Shown: piece after piece, positions 10,485 to 20,930 of the stretch
Position numbering within the stretch: the stretch's first letter is position 1
Layout of the letters: every line of letters starts with the position of its first letter
DNA from: Sarcodiotheca gaudichaudii
Taxonomy: Eukaryota > Rhodophyta > Florideophyceae > Gigartinales > Solieriaceae
DNA length: 64,000 nt
NCBI GenBank assembly: GCA_032355985.1
Contig: JAUKVZ010000010.1
Location: 1 to 64,000 of the forward strand
Reading direction: 5' to 3'
Made by a program: the position numbers and the translations under genes
The notes under the pieces: model-generated
What the model was told of the DNA's origin: nothing
Database searches by the model: none
Seen by the model: only the letters and a program-made list of their open reading frames with translations

Positions 10485-10760
10485 ATGGTTGAGAATACAA
10501 TGCGATCATAAGATGTAGATAGAATAGATCTCTATAATCTTTATGGCATAACAAATCAAGAAGTATTTAAAGATTTATATTTTGAAATGTTAGATAATGT
10601 AAATGAAAATCAATTCAATTAGATTATTGCAGAAATAAATTTAGCCTTTAATGTAAATATGCAAGCATTTCAATAGTTAAATTCTGATTTAATTAAAATT
10701 ATAATAATTCTGTTACTAAATACAATTAGTAGCTTTTGTAGAAAAATTTATAGCGTGTAA
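10485..10760 (+). pseudogene. pbsA: Relic of plastid heme oxygenase gene, 3' third only
   Basis: One reading frame over about 91 codons still resembles the C-terminal third of cyanobacterial/plastid heme oxygenase. The segment LYNLYGITNQEVFKDLYFEM corresponds to the FYEF-x-DI-x-x-x-x-x-FK-x-x-YR-x-x-x-N region of HO-1. LAFNVNMQAF lies next to LNSDLIKIIIILLLNTI, matching the terminal AF-x-MNM-x-x-F...L-x-x-x-LIK-x-I helices. Three stops interrupt this frame (TAA 10509, TAG 10620, TAG 10674), each one C-to-T change from a glutamine codon. The N-terminal part, including the proximal heme histidine, is not recognisable in the 160 nt after ycf42. Heme oxygenase makes biliverdin for phycobilins, so a nuclear copy is expected. 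Confidence 0.72.
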
Positions 10761-10853
10761 TTATTTTTTGAATTGCTTTTCAGAATAGGTTTTAATATTA
10801 TAACTAGATACTGAAAATTTATTGTTTATTATATGAAAATTTAAGAGGTTTAA

Positions 10854-11054
10854 ATGAGTAAACTAAAAGTCTCAAAGTCTATTTATAAACGACTTAAAAT
10901 AACATCTAGTGGTAAGCTACTAAGACATAAAGCATCACGTAGTCATCTATTAGAAAAAAAGACATCTAGCTGCAAGCAAAAGCTACGAAAAGTAGTCTCT
11001 GTAAGTATCGAAGATAGTAAAAGCTTTAAGAATAAGCTACCTTATTTATTTTAG
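10854..11054 (+). CDS. rpl35: 50S ribosomal protein L35
   Basis: This 66-residue, very basic protein has the L35 motif KLKVSKSIYKRLKITSSGKLLRHKASRSHLL. Its length matches the family (about 65). A GAGG stretch 6 nt before the ATG can act as the ribosome-binding site. It is followed 51 nt later by rpl20, the usual bacterial order rpmI-rplT, although infC is elsewhere in this window. Confidence 0.95.
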   Translation: MSKLKVSKSIYKRLKITSSGKLLRHKASRSHLLEKKTSSCKQKLRKVVSVSIEDSKSFKNKLPYLF

Positions 11055-11105
11055 TTAAATTTATTATTCGATTTTAATTATTTAAGTTTTATAAAAATAT
11101 TATTT

Positions 11106-11453
11106 ATGACTCGTATAAAAAGAGGTAACGTTGCCCGTAAAAGAAGGAAAAGTATCTTAAAGCTGGCTCAAGGCTTTAGAGGCTCTCAATCGTCTTTATT
11201 TCGTACAGCGAAACAGCAAGTATTGAAAGCTCTATTATATTCATATAAAGGCAGAAAAAATAAAAAACGTGACTATAGACGTTTATGGATAACACGTATA
11301 AATGCTGCTGTTCGACCTTTTGGAATAAATTATAGTGAATTTATTTGTGGTCTTAAAAAGTCAAAGGTTGCACTAAATCGTAAGATGCTTGGTCAATTGG
11401 CTATCATAGATTCTATTGCATTTGAAATGTTAATTAGACTAAGTATGCAATAA
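11106..11453 (+). CDS. rpl20: 50S ribosomal protein L20
   Basis: This 115-residue basic protein has L20 hallmarks: [31 protein letters not shown] at the N-terminus, then [27 protein letters not shown]20 binds 23S rRNA early in large-subunit assembly. It forms a pair with rpl35 and ends 72 nt before the convergent preA stop. Confidence 0.97.
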   Translation: MTRIKRGNVARKRRKSILKLAQGFRGSQSSLFRTAKQQVLKALLYSYKGRKNKKRDYRRLWITRINAAVRPFGINYSEFICGLKKSKVALNRKMLGQLAIIDSIAFEMLIRLSMQ

Positions 11454-11525
11454 GATGTTTTAAGAATACATTTACGGTGTTTTGATTTTGAAGTTTTTTA
11501 ATATTGCCTGTGTGTTAAGAGTTTA

Positions 11526-12491
11526 TTAAGTCATTCTATGAAGTACATAAGAGCTAATAAGTCTTAGTGTATTGATTGCAATAGATTCATCTTTGTTATT
11601 CAATGTATTTAGTGCTGCTTGAATATGTTCTTCAGCTAAATCTTTAGCTTTTTCTATACCATTTGTTTTTTTTATCATGTTTATGGCCCGGCTAAGGTCT
11701 TTTTTATTATGAAATTCCCTCCCTACTATATTGTAAAGTTCTGGGCAATCTTCCAAAGCAAAAAATAGAGGTGATGTAAAATTTCCGTTTTTTAAATCAG
11801 TTCCAGCTGGTTTACCTAAGGAATCAATAGAACCAATTACATCTAAAATATCGTCAATTATTTGAAATGCTAGTCCTAAGTGCTTACCATATAAATAAAA
11901 GTCATTTTGTGTTCCTTCGCTAGCTTTACTTAGTATAGTAGCTCCCTTGCAGCTTGCTGCCATTAAAGATGCTGTTTTGTAAAAAGACTTTTCAATATAG
12001 TTATCTATAGACATACTAATATCAAAATGGCTAATTCCTTGTCTTATTTCACCTTCTGCAAAATCAGTAATAACTTTAGATATAGTCTTTACTACTTCCA
12101 TATTGTTTAAATTAGCCAAATACCATGAAGATTGAGCAAATAAAAAGTCTCCAGCGAGTACAGCTACTTTTGTTCCAAACGAATTATGTACAGTATCTAT
12201 GCCTCTTCTTGTATTGCAGTCATCAACTACATCATCATGTACTAAACTCGCAGTATGTATGATTTCTGTAATCTCTGCTAAACGTCGATGCTCAGCATAT
12301 ATTTCTGTTTTTTCTAGTGTAGCTTGAGCTACCAATAAAACTATTGCAGGACGTATCCGTTTACCTCCAGCATCGAATAGATGTTCTGCAGCAGCATACA
12401 GTATAGGATGTTTTGCGCCAACCATCTTTTTTAAGTTTGCATTTAGTACACTTAATTCATCTGTAATTGGATCTAGTATATTGCTCGACAT
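11526..12491 (-). CDS. preA: Long-chain polyprenyl diphosphate synthase
   Basis: This 321-residue trans-prenyltransferase has a first Asp-rich motif DDVVDD (residues 86-91) and a second, DDILD, near residue 210. The family motif [12 protein letters not shown] is near residue 43. It condenses isopentenyl diphosphate onto an allylic primer. The red algal plastid enzyme is of the solanesyl/geranylgeranyl diphosphate class that feeds plastoquinone or carotenoid synthesis; chain length cannot be read from sequence alone. It is minus-strand, convergent with rpl20 and divergent from odpA across 274 nt. Confidence 0.93.
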   Translation of the reverse strand: MSSNILDPITDELSVLNANLKKMVGAKHPILYAAAEHLFDAGGKRIRPAIVLLVAQATLEKTEIYAEHRRLAEITEIIHTASLVHDDVVDDCNTRRGIDTVHNSFGTKVAVLAGDFLFAQSSWYLANLNNMEVVKTISKVITDFAEGEIRQGISHFDISMSIDNYIEKSFYKTASLMAASCKGATILSKASEGTQNDFYLYGKHLGLAFQIIDDILDVIGSIDSLGKPAGTDLKNGNFTSPLFFALEDCPELYNIVGREFHNKKDLSRAINMIKKTNGIEKAKDLAEEHIQAALNTLNNKDESIAINTLRLISSYVLHRMT

Positions 12492-12765
12492 ATTAATATT
12501 TTGTTATGTAATGTATTATAAAAAAGTAGTTCACAGTAATTAACAAATTATTATAACTAGATTATGGGCCTAAATATTTATATTAGATGTTTTTAATTGG
12601 CTTTCTGTAAGAAAAGTGTTATTTCTATATATAACTAATTATCTGATCTATTTTCTACTATTTACTATTTTGTACTTAATTTTTCACTATGAAAATAAGC
12701 TACTATATTTGTTATTTTGATGCTAATTTCCAATCTATCTGAATATAAAAGATTATAAAATAACT

Positions 12766-13797
12766 ATGAGTAATAAAATCAATTTGCCTTTAATTTTATC
12801 TGAAAAAGACAATCTAACAAATAAAGTTTTACTAGAGCTTTATGAAGATATGTTACTTGGTCGTAGTTTCGAAAATATGTGTGCTCAAATGTATTATCGT
12901 GGTAAAATGTTTGGGTTTGTTCATTTGTACAATGGTCAAGAAGCTGTTTCGACAGGTGTGATAAAATGCTTACAAAAGTCAGACTATGTTTGTAGTACAT
13001 ATCGTGACCACGTACATGCTCTAAGTAAGGGTGTTCCGCCACGTTTAGTAATGGCTGAGTTATTTGGAAAAGAAACCGGATGTAGCCATGGCCGGGGCGG
13101 TTCTATGCATATTTTTTCTGCTGCACACAACTTTTTGGGAGGTTTTGCTTTTATTGGAGAAGGCATTCCTGTAGCAATAGGTGCTGCTTTTCAAAGTATT
13201 TATCGAAATCAAGTACTACGAGATCAAGACAATATTCGTGTAACAGTATGTTTTTTTGGCGATGGTACAAGTAATAATGGACAGTTCTTTGAATGTTTAA
13301 ATATGGCTGTCTTATGGAAGTTACCTATTATCTTTGTTGCTGAAAATAACCAATGGGCAATTGGTATGGCGCATCATAGAGCAAGTTCTTCTCCAGAGAT
13401 ATACAAAAAGGCTCAAGCTTTTGGTCTTCCAGGTATAGAAGTAGATGGGATGGATGTACTAGCCGTAAGAGAGGTTGCACAAAAAGCTATAAATAGAGCA
13501 AGAGCAGGCGAAGGACCCACACTAATTGAAGCATTAACATATCGTTTTAGAGGACATTCCTTAGCTGATCCTGATGAATTACGTTCACGCCATGAAAAAG
13601 AAGCATGGTTTGCCCGAGATCCGATTAAAGCACTTGAAAGTTATCTTCTTATAAATTCACCGAAAATAGAAAATACAATTATTGATATTCAAACTAAAGT
13701 GAAATCTCAAATAGATGATGCTATAGATTTTGCTTTGTCTAGCCCTGAGCCTAAAGTTGAAGATCTAAAGCGCTACCTTTTTGCGGAAGATCTATAA
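12766..13797 (+). CDS. odpA: Pyruvate dehydrogenase E1 component, alpha subunit
   Basis: This 343-residue protein has the thiamine-diphosphate motif [12 protein letters not shown] starting at about residue 165 and ending in ENN at 193-195. It also has the regulatory-loop region [16 protein letters not shown]1-alpha with E1-beta decarboxylates pyruvate to supply acetyl-CoA for plastid fatty acid synthesis. It is followed 59 nt later by odpB. Plastid-encoded E1 genes are characteristic of red algae. Confidence 0.97.
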   Translation: MSNKINLPLILSEKDNLTNKVLLELYEDMLLGRSFENMCAQMYYRGKMFGFVHLYNGQEAVSTGVIKCLQKSDYVCSTYRDHVHALSKGVPPRLVMAELFGKETGCSHGRGGSMHIFSAAHNFLGGFAFIGEGIPVAIGAAFQSIYRNQVLRDQDNIRVTVCFFGDGTSNNGQFFECLNMAVLWKLPIIFVAENNQWAIGMAHHRASSSPEIYKKAQAFGLPGIEVDGMDVLAVREVAQKAINRARAGEGPTLIEALTYRFRGHSLADPDELRSRHEKEAWFARDPIKALESYLLINSPKIENTIIDIQTKVKSQIDDAIDFALSSPEPKVEDLKRYLFAEDL

Positions 13798-13856
13798 ATG
13801 TTAGATCATTCAATTGTATTCAATATTATACTTATTACTTATAAATAAAAAAAACA

Positions 13857-14834
13857 ATGGCAAAAATTTTTATGTTTGATGCCCTAAGAGAAGCTACGGA
13901 TGAAGAAATGGCAAAAGATTCTTCTGTATTAATTTTAGGTGAAGATGTTGGCTACTATGGTGGTTCTTATAAAGTAACTAAAGACTTACATGCTAAGTAT
14001 GGGGATTTAAGGGTATTAGATACTCCAATTGCGGAAAATAGTTTTATGGGGATGGCAGTTGGTGCAGCAATTACAGGTCTTAGACCAATTGTAGAAGGAA
14101 TGAATATGAGCTTTTTACTATTAGCCTTTAATCAAATATCCAACAATGCAGGGATGCTTAGATATACTTCGGGAGGTAATTTTAATATTCCAATGGTTAT
14201 ACGTGGTCCTGGTGGTGTTGGTCGCCAGCTAGGTGCAGAACATTCTCAACGATTAGAGGCTTATTTTCAAGCGATACCAGGTTTAAAAATTGTTGCTTGT
14301 TCTACGCCTTATAATGCAAAAGGACTGCTCAAATCAGCAATAAGAGATAATAACCCGGTAATTTTTTTCGAACATGTTTTACTTTATAATCTCATAGAAG
14401 ATTTACCAGACACGGAATATTTTTTACCTTTAGATAAAGCTGAAATTGTTAGAGAAGGAAATCATGTCACAATTGTTACATACTCTAGAATGCGTCATCA
14501 TGTAGTACAAGCTGTCAATGATCTTGTAAAGGATGGTTATGATCCAGAAGTTATTGATTTAATTTCACTTAAGCCAATAGATATTGAATCCATTAGTAAA
14601 TCACTAATGAAAACTCATAAATTAATTGTTGTAGAAGAATGTATGAAAACAGGTGGAATTGCTGCAGAAATAATTGCTCAAGTTAACGATAATTGGTTTG
14701 ATCAATTAGATGCACCAATTATTCGTTTATCTTCTCATGATATACCTACTCCTTATAATGGCACTCTTGAAAAAGCAACAGTTATTTATCCCCACCAAAT
14801 TGTAGAATCGGTTAAAAGTTTAGTTTTTCTATGA
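13857..14834 (+). CDS. odpB: Pyruvate dehydrogenase E1 component, beta subunit
   Basis: This 325-residue protein shows E1-beta hallmarks: [56 protein letters not shown], and the C-terminal transketolase domain [15 protein letters not shown]. It forms the E1 alpha2-beta2 tetramer with the odpA product. It is the second gene of the odpA-odpB pair. A strong 10-bp hairpin lies 16 nt after the stop, between it and the convergent petA. Confidence 0.97.
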   Translation: MAKIFMFDALREATDEEMAKDSSVLILGEDVGYYGGSYKVTKDLHAKYGDLRVLDTPIAENSFMGMAVGAAITGLRPIVEGMNMSFLLLAFNQISNNAGMLRYTSGGNFNIPMVIRGPGGVGRQLGAEHSQRLEAYFQAIPGLKIVACSTPYNAKGLLKSAIRDNNPVIFFEHVLLYNLIEDLPDTEYFLPLDKAEIVREGNHVTIVTYSRMRHHVVQAVNDLVKDGYDPEVIDLISLKPIDIESISKSLMKTHKLIVVEECMKTGGIAAEIIAQVNDNWFDQLDAPIIRLSSHDIPTPYNGTLEKATVIYPHQIVESVKSLVFL

Positions 14835-14849
14835 GTCTAAATTTCTAAA

Positions 14850-14873
14850 TAAGTAAGTATGAATACTTACTTA
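14850..14873. terminator. Hairpin between convergent odpB and petA
   Basis: A perfect 10-bp inverted repeat, TAAGTAAGTA and TACTTACTTA, is closed by a TGAA tetraloop. It lies exactly between the odpB stop (plus strand) and the petA stop (minus strand). It has no long T-run, so it may work as a 3'-end stabilising or processing element rather than a classical terminator, and it could serve both strands. Confidence 0.55.
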
Positions 14874-14891
14874 CTAGCTTAATTATTGTAG

Positions 14892-15854
14892 TTAAAAGTT
14901 CATATCAGCTGCTTGAACTTTTTCCCATTGTTTTTTCTTTAGTACAAAGAAAATTTGAGCTATTGTTACGCTAAAAAAGAAAACAATCATGCCTTTAATA
15001 CGTGTAGGACTTTGCAGAACTACTTCGGTTTCGTTTTGTCCAAATCCTCCAACATTAGGATCATTTGTAATTGCTTGGTTTCTTGTTATATTTGTATTTT
15101 CAGTCACTTTTAAATTCAATCCAGATGGAACATTTTCCATTGCAATTTCTCCATTTTCTTTTTCTATTTTGAGAATATATCCTCCTCTATCTAAAGACTG
15201 AATTTGTGTAATTCTGCCTGCACTGGAAGATAATACTACATTGTTATTTGATTTATCACCTGTTAGATATATTTGTCCCCTACCTCTATTACCTCCAACA
15301 TATATTGGGTATTTTAAAAAGTGAACATTTTTGTCTTTACTGGGGTCAGGAGACAAAATTGGAAAAATAATTTCCTTACTTTTGTCTCCAGGTATTGGCC
15401 CAACAACTAGAATATTTTCTTTATATTTACTATAAGTTTGTATATATGTCCCCTTCATTTTTTCTTTTAATTCTTTTGAAATTAAGTTTTTTGGTGCCAG
15501 TTTAAAGCCATCTGGTAATATAACTACTGCTCCCATATTTAATGGACCTTTTTTCCCATTACCTAGAACTTGTTTATCTTCATCACTGTATGGTATTTTT
15601 ACTTTTGTCTCAAAAATAGTATTCGGTAGTACTGATTGTGGGGTTTCAATTTCAACTGGCTTTTGTGCTAGATGACAATTTGCACAGACAATACGACCTG
15701 TAGCTTCTCTAGGATCTTCATATGCTTGTTGGGCATAAATAGGAAAAGCTAATACTTTAACCGGTGCAATTGAGCTAATTAATAATAAGCTAAAAGATGT
15801 CAGAATACATATTTGTATAGATCTAATGAAATATGTGAAACGATTTAAGTGCAT
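14892..15854 (-). CDS. petA: Cytochrome f
   Basis: This 320-residue preprotein has a hydrophobic signal (about residues 11-36). The mature protein should begin at Phe37 ([18 protein letters not shown]), whose N-terminus would be an axial heme ligand. The heme c motif CANCH is at residues 57-61. A single C-terminal membrane anchor ([17 protein letters not shown]) is followed by a short stromal tail, [10 protein letters not shown]. It carries electrons from the Rieske protein to plastocyanin or cytochrome c6. It is followed downstream on the same strand by nothing close, and upstream by tatC 95 nt away. Confidence 0.97.
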   Translation of the reverse strand: MHLNRFTYFIRSIQICILTSFSLLLISSIAPVKVLAFPIYAQQAYEDPREATGRIVCANCHLAQKPVEIETPQSVLPNTIFETKVKIPYSDEDKQVLGNGKKGPLNMGAVVILPDGFKLAPKNLISKELKEKMKGTYIQTYSKYKENILVVGPIPGDKSKEIIFPILSPDPSKDKNVHFLKYPIYVGGNRGRGQIYLTGDKSNNNVVLSSSAGRITQIQSLDRGGYILKIEKENGEIAMENVPSGLNLKVTENTNITRNQAITNDPNVGGFGQNETEVVLQSPTRIKGMIVFFFSVTIAQIFFVLKKKQWEKVQAADMNF

Positions 15855-15949
15855 ATAATGTGATTTTAAAGTATGAATTGTAAAATATTTTATCTGTTAT
15901 TTATAATAGCACTCTCAGTTTATTATTGTTGATAAATAAGCTAGATAAT

Positions 15950-16666
15950 TTACTTTTTTATCATTTTTAGCATAGTTATACCTCCAAGGTATAGAAAAAC
16001 TATGGCTAATGACATAAGTAGTTGTGTTACTGGATCAGTAGAAGGTGTTAAAATAGCTGCCATAATAGTTGCAATAAAGACAGCATATTTCCAAGATGAT
16101 AGCATTTGCTCTGATGAAAAAATATTAAGTAGTCCCACTAAGATTTGTATTACTGGTATTTGAAATGCTATTCCTGTGCTAAATAGTAATAGTAATATAA
16201 AATTAAAGTATTGTTCAAACGACCATATCGGTTCAACAATTTCTGAACCATATTCGATTAAGAATTTAAGAGCTGCAGGAGCTAAAATATAATATGAAAA
16301 AAAGATCCCTATAAAAAATAAAATAATCGACGAGATAAGTATCGGTAATAAATATGATATTTCTTTTTTTGTTAAGCCAGGTACAATGAACAACATTATT
16401 TGATAAACTGTAAATGGTGTACTTATAATAAATCCTGTATAAATAGCAACTTTAATAGAAGCAAAAAAGTATTCACCAGGTGCTAATTGTAAAAATTTGA
16501 TTCCTGTTGCAGGTTGCTGCAGAAAAAAAGATATATTTTTTATATAAAAAAAGCAAATAGTTGTTGCAACTAAAAATACAGAAAGCGCTATAAAAATTTT
16601 CTGTCTCAGTTCTTCTAGATGTTCAAACATAGACATTTCTTTTTCATTATTCCATTGTTTTGTCAT
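15950..16666 (-). CDS. tatC: Sec-independent (Tat) translocase subunit TatC
   Basis: This 238-residue polytopic protein has about six hydrophobic segments. It shows the TatC signature MSMFEHLEELRQKIFIALSVF at the N-terminus and AAILTPSTDPVTQLLMSLAIVFLY near the C-terminus. TatC recognises twin-arginine signals and moves folded proteins across the thylakoid membrane. It is encoded upstream of petA on the same strand and is divergent from apcE. Confidence 0.96.
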   Translation of the reverse strand: MTKQWNNEKEMSMFEHLEELRQKIFIALSVFLVATTICFFYIKNISFFLQQPATGIKFLQLAPGEYFFASIKVAIYTGFIISTPFTVYQIMLFIVPGLTKKEISYLLPILISSIILFFIGIFFSYYILAPAALKFLIEYGSEIVEPIWSFEQYFNFILLLLFSTGIAFQIPVIQILVGLLNIFSSEQMLSSWKYAVFIATIMAAILTPSTDPVTQLLMSLAIVFLYLGGITMLKMIKK

Positions 16667-17016
16667 AATATTAGTATTTTATTTGATTAATAATAATTAT
16701 CCCTGAAGTTTGTGATATTTTAGCTTATATACTTTAGAGAGTAATACCTTTTCCACTACTGAAAATTTTTACTTCTTTATTTAAAGTTTCCACACAAGTA
16801 TTACAAAACTTATATTTATTCAAGGTAGTTTCTATTTTACCTATATTATAAAGAATAAGTATTTGTATAATACAAAGATTGCTGGAAAATTATTAAAGCT
16901 TGTTTTGTATTAAATGTATTTACAAAATACAGAAATTTTAGTTTTCATTTTGTTGAGTTTATTACTTTAGTCTAGTAATTATAGCAAATCATGTCACCCT
17001 AAGGAGAAATATTTTA
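16667..17016. other. 350-nt divergent intergenic region, tatC / apcE
   Basis: No gene is visible here in any frame. It should hold the promoters for tatC (left) and the apcE-apcA-apcB cluster (right). A TATAAT match lies at 16866-16871, but the bases 16-18 nt upstream of it are a poor -35. A small 7-bp inverted repeat (TGTATTT and AAATACA around ACA) is at 16915-16931. An AAGGAG ribosome-binding site at 17001-17006 precedes the apcE ATG by 10 nt. Confidence 0.5.
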
Positions 17017-19689
17017 ATGATTAGTAAAGCAAGTACAGGAAGTCCTTTAGCACGACCTCAATTATATAAAACAGCTTCAATTTCAGCTATTAAGCAGGCA
17101 GAACAACAGGACCGATTTTTACAATTAGGTGAGTTAAATGAGCTTGTTGAATTTCTTAATTCGGGTAATAAAAGGTTAGAGATTGCAGATCTACTAAGCA
17201 AAAATGCGGATATACTCGTAGCAAAAGCAGCAGACAAAATATTTGTAGGTGGCTCAGCAATTGCATACTTAGAAAGACCTCAGGCATCTTTTCTAGCGTT
17301 GGACTCTTTAAGTAATTTAGATAGTGTGAAGAGTTTATCAGGCAATACTCAAACCAGTATTCTGGAAAGTTTCTCACTTGCATTTAGTTCTAATGAACCA
17401 CTACCTTCAGGCTTTAAGCCTATTAATGTAGTTTTATATGGCTCTGCCAGAATGAAAAAATCCTTAAGAGATTTAGATTGGTTCTTGCGATATTTAACTT
17501 ATGCAATTGTTGCAGGTGATCCCAATATATTATCGGTAAATATAAGGGGATTAAGAGAGTTAATTGATAATGCTTGCTCTAGTGCTGCGGCTACAGTTGC
17601 TTTGAGAGAAATGAGAAAAGTTGCGTTGAGTATTTGTAGTCAAGATCAGAAAGGTAAAGATTTAGTACAAGAATATTTTGATATTGTTATCAGTGAATTT
17701 GATGCACCATCTTTAACTAATAAATTAAGAAAAAGAACTTCTTCAGATTTACAAGGTTTATGTCTTCCTCGCGTATATTCACTGGCAGGAGTATCCACTC
17801 AAAGATTTGTAATGAAAACAAGTTTATCGGCAGATGAGAAAAATAATATTATACGTGCTTGTTATAGGCAAGTATTTCAAAGAGACATTACTAAAGCATA
17901 TTCTTTAAGATTTGCTGATCTAGAATCTCAAGTCAAAAATGGTATAATTTCCATTAAAGAATTTGTTCGTTCTATTGGTAAATCTACCATATATAGGCAA
18001 CAATTTTTTGAGCCATTTGTAAATAGTAGAGTATTAGAATTAGCTTTTAGAAATTTTCTTGGAAGAGGTCTTAGTTCATTAGAAGAATTTCAGAAATACT
18101 TCAGTGTATTATCTATTAGGGGTCTTGATGGTCTAATTGATATCATTATAAATTCAGTAGAATATGCAGATTATTTTGGAGAAGAAACAGTTCCTTACTT
18201 AAGAGGATTAGGTGAAGAACCTCAAGAGTCTCGCAATTGGGGAGCTCAAATTGACTTGTTGAATTATAGTACTCCTTTCAGAAAAATTCCTCAGTTTATA
18301 ACCTTATTTAATGATTATAAAGCAAACTTACCTGATCAACATCCATATGGATTAGGGAATGATCCTCTATTTATACAATTTGGAGCAATATTTCCAAAAA
18401 ATTATGTCAATTTGCGTACAAAGTCAGCCCCTTTTGGTAAAGACACACGTAGAATTTTAGTACGTCAGGGGCCTGGTGTTTATAGCCAAATTAGTAATCC
18501 TAATTTAAGGTCAAAGTCTAGTGGATCTTTAGGACCTAAAGTATTTACTCTTAATCAAGGTCAAGCTTTAGTAAGCCCAACGGATACTAAAAATAGTGTT
18601 AGTATCGATCAGGTTATAAAAGCAGCTTACTTAAGAATTTTTGGACGAATTGTATATGAAGAAGAATTATTAATAATTAAAAAATTTGAAAATCAATTAA
18701 GGGATGGGCAAATATCTGTTAAAACTTTTGTTCGTAGCTTAGCTAAGTCATCTGTTTTTAGAGCACTATACTGGGAGCCATTATATATATGTAAGGCTAT
18801 TGAATATATTCATAATAGGCTCTTAGGTAGACCTACATACGGAAGACAAGAGATAAATCAATATTTTGATATAATATATAAGCAAAATTATTACAAAGCA
18901 ATTGATGCTATGCTTGATAGTTTAGAATATATAGAGAGTTTTGGTGAAAATACTGTTCCTTATGAAAGATATACTACTCCTTTAGCAGTTTCTGCTAGAA
19001 CGTTAAGAATAAATTCAAGAACACAACGAGTTGTACAAGATAGAAATAGTGTTAATAGTCAAAAAGATACTTTTATAGCGCTAGGCTCAGTAGCTGAAAT
19101 ACGCAGTAAAAGTAGTATTAAAAGAAGACTTATCCAGGGAGTTAGTTCTAGAAGAGATCAAAGCATGATCTTTACTCTTCAAGCATCTTCTAACAAAGAA
19201 AATAAAATACAGATTTTAAGAGCAATATATCGTCAAGTATTTGAAAGAGATTTAAATTCTTTTACTATAGGTGATGAATTTTCTAATTTGGAAAATTCAT
19301 TCATAATAAGCCAAATTACAGTACAACAATTAGTAGAACAATTAGGTCGTTCTTTTCTATATAGTAAAGAATTTTACCAGCCATATCCTAATACTAAAGT
19401 GATTGAATTAGGTACGAAGCACTTTTTGGGTAGAGCACCTAATAACCAAGCTGAAATCCGGTACTATAATCAAATTTTAGCTTCTCAAGGATTATCTTAT
19501 TTTATAATGGTTCTTGTTAATAGTACTGAGTACAATGTTGTTTTTGGTAAGAATACTGTACCTTATCGTCGTTTCCCTACATTACCAGCAGCAAATTTTC
19601 CTAATACAGAAAAACTCTACAATAGATTAACAAAACAGAATCAGCAAGTTATTATTCCAAGTTTTAGCTCTATCTTGGGTAATCAATAA
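17017..19689 (+). CDS. apcE: Phycobilisome core-membrane linker polypeptide (L-CM)
   Basis: This 890-residue protein has an N-terminal phycobiliprotein-like domain (about 1-230), interrupted by the usual loop, then three linker (REP) domains. These start near residue 286 (IIRACYRQVFQRD), near 531 (VIKAAYLRIFGR) and near 730 (ILRAIYRQVFERD), each ending in an E-Y-x-x-x-F-G-x-x-T-V-P-Y motif. Three repeats fit a tricylindrical core. ApcE anchors the phycobilisome to the thylakoid and is a terminal energy emitter. A cysteine in NACSSAAATVA (about residue 188) is a candidate bilin site. It heads a cluster with apcA and apcB. Confidence 0.97.
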   Translation: MISKASTGSPLARPQLYKTASISAIKQAEQQDRFLQLGELNELVEFLNSGNKRLEIADLLSKNADILVAKAADKIFVGGSAIAYLERPQASFLALDSLSNLDSVKSLSGNTQTSILESFSLAFSSNEPLPSGFKPINVVLYGSARMKKSLRDLDWFLRYLTYAIVAGDPNILSVNIRGLRELIDNACSSAAATVALREMRKVALSICSQDQKGKDLVQEYFDIVISEFDAPSLTNKLRKRTSSDLQGLCLPRVYSLAGVSTQRFVMKTSLSADEKNNIIRACYRQVFQRDITKAYSLRFADLESQVKNGIISIKEFVRSIGKSTIYRQQFFEPFVNSRVLELAFRNFLGRGLSSLEEFQKYFSVLSIRGLDGLIDIIINSVEYADYFGEETVPYLRGLGEEPQESRNWGAQIDLLNYSTPFRKIPQFITLFNDYKANLPDQHPYGLGNDPLFIQFGAIFPKNYVNLRTKSAPFGKDTRRILVRQGPGVYSQISNPNLRSKSSGSLGPKVFTLNQGQALVSPTDTKNSVSIDQVIKAAYLRIFGRIVYEEELLIIKKFENQLRDGQISVKTFVRSLAKSSVFRALYWEPLYICKAIEYIHNRLLGRPTYGRQEINQYFDIIYKQNYYKAIDAMLDSLEYIESFGENTVPYERYTTPLAVSARTLRINSRTQRVVQDRNSVNSQKDTFIALGSVAEIRSKSSIKRRLIQGVSSRRDQSMIFTLQASSNKENKIQILRAIYRQVFERDLNSFTIGDEFSNLENSFIISQITVQQLVEQLGRSFLYSKEFYQPYPNTKVIELGTKHFLGRAPNNQAEIRYYNQILASQGLSYFIMVLVNSTEYNVVFGKNTVPYRRFPTLPAANFPNTEKLYNRLTKQNQQVIIPSFSSILGNQ

Positions 19690-19806
19690 ATTCTTTTTAT
19701 AAAACTTTAAAGAATGGTCTTTCTTGCTTTAGTACTTTGCCAAAAAAAACAATTTGTACCAGGCATAAAAACTTAGAGTTAATCGTTATATTTCTGAGTA
19801 TTATCT

Positions 19807-19868
19807 AAAAATGACTATCATGTAGACTAAGTAGATAAGATTCTAAGTTATCGCTGATAGTCATTTTT
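19807..19868 (+). terminator. 14-bp inverted repeat between apcE and apcA
   Basis: The arms AAAAATGACTATCA (19807-19820) and TGATAGTCATTTTT (19855-19868) are perfectly complementary over 14 bp. They enclose 34 nt and end in a T-rich tract. It lies 117 nt after apcE and 34 nt before apcA. Read on the plus strand it looks like an intrinsic terminator or a processing/stability hairpin that would let apcA-apcB mRNA accumulate separately from apcE mRNA. Confidence 0.6.
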
Positions 19869-19902
19869 ATATATTAAGTTAATTATTTCAGGAGTTTTAT
19901 TA

Positions 19903-20388
19903 ATGAGTATAGTTACTAAGTCAATTGTAAATGCAGATGCAGAAGCTAGATATTTAAGTCCTGGTGAGCTAGATCGTATAAAAAGTTTTGTTCTATCGGG
20001 TCAACGTAGGTTACGTATCGCCCAAATATTAACAGATAATAGAGAGTTAATAGTAAAACAAGGGGGTCAGCAATTATTCCAGAAACGTCCTGATGTTGTA
20101 TCTCCAGGAGGAAATGCGTATGGAGAAGAAATGACAGCTACTTGCTTACGAGATTTAGATTATTATTTACGCCTAGTTACTTATGGAATAGTTGCTGGTG
20201 ATGTTACTCCAATCGAAGAGATAGGTCTTGTTGGTGTAAAAGAAATGTATAATTCACTAGGTACTCCGATCTCTGGAGTTGCTGAAGGAGTCCGTTCAAT
20301 GAAAAATGTTGCTTGCTCTCTATTGTCAGGCGAAGATTCGGCTGAGGCAGGTTTTTATTTTGACTATACACTTGGTGCAATGCAGTAA
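19903..20388 (+). CDS. apcA: Allophycocyanin alpha subunit
   Basis: This 161-residue phycobiliprotein has the family length. The phycocyanobilin-binding cysteine lies in [22 protein letters not shown] (about Cys80-81). The N-terminus, [25 protein letters not shown], is typical of ApcA. It assembles with ApcB into the phycobilisome core. An AGGAG site sits 8 nt before the ATG. apcB follows after 49 nt. Confidence 0.98.
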   Translation: MSIVTKSIVNADAEARYLSPGELDRIKSFVLSGQRRLRIAQILTDNRELIVKQGGQQLFQKRPDVVSPGGNAYGEEMTATCLRDLDYYLRLVTYGIVAGDVTPIEEIGLVGVKEMYNSLGTPISGVAEGVRSMKNVACSLLSGEDSAEAGFYFDYTLGAMQ

Positions 20389-20437
20389 AAAGAATTTATC
20401 TCATTAAGTTTAATTAAATATAAAAAGGAAAAATACT

Positions 20438-20923
20438 ATGCAAGATGCTATCACTTCTGTAATCAACACAGCGGATGTACAGGGGAAATATCTAGATAAT
20501 AATTCATTAGAGAAACTTAGAGGATACTTTCAAACAGGTGAATTGAGAGTTCGAGCTGCAGCAACTATTGCAGCAAACGCGGCTACTATTATAAAAGAGT
20601 CTGTAGCAAAGGCACTATTATACTCAGATATTACTAGACCTGGAGGTAATATGTATACAACTAGAAGATATGCTGCATGTATTAGAGATTTAGACTATTA
20701 TTTAAGATATGCTACTTACGGCATGCTTGCAGGAGATCCATCGATTTTAGATGAGCGTGTTTTAAATGGACTAAAAGAAACCTATAACTCATTAGGTGTT
20801 CCTATTGGTGCTACGATTCAAGCTATCCAAGCTATGAAAGAAGTTACTTCTAGTCTTGTTGGACCAGATGCAGGTAAAGAAATGGGCTTATATTTTGATT
20901 ATATTTGTTCAGGTCTAGGCTAG
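20438..20923 (+). CDS. apcB: Allophycocyanin beta subunit
   Basis: This 161-residue protein starts [20 protein letters not shown]. It has the bilin-binding cysteine in [23 protein letters not shown] (about Cys81) and the usual beta-subunit Asn region in [13 protein letters not shown]. It forms the alpha-beta monomer of allophycocyanin with ApcA. AAGGAAA lies upstream of the ATG. A 19-bp hairpin directly follows the stop, marking the end of the apc cluster. Confidence 0.98.
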   Translation: MQDAITSVINTADVQGKYLDNNSLEKLRGYFQTGELRVRAAATIAANAATIIKESVAKALLYSDITRPGGNMYTTRRYAACIRDLDYYLRYATYGMLAGDPSILDERVLNGLKETYNSLGVPIGATIQAIQAMKEVTSSLVGPDAGKEMGLYFDYICSGLG

Positions 20924-20930
20924 CAGTTAT

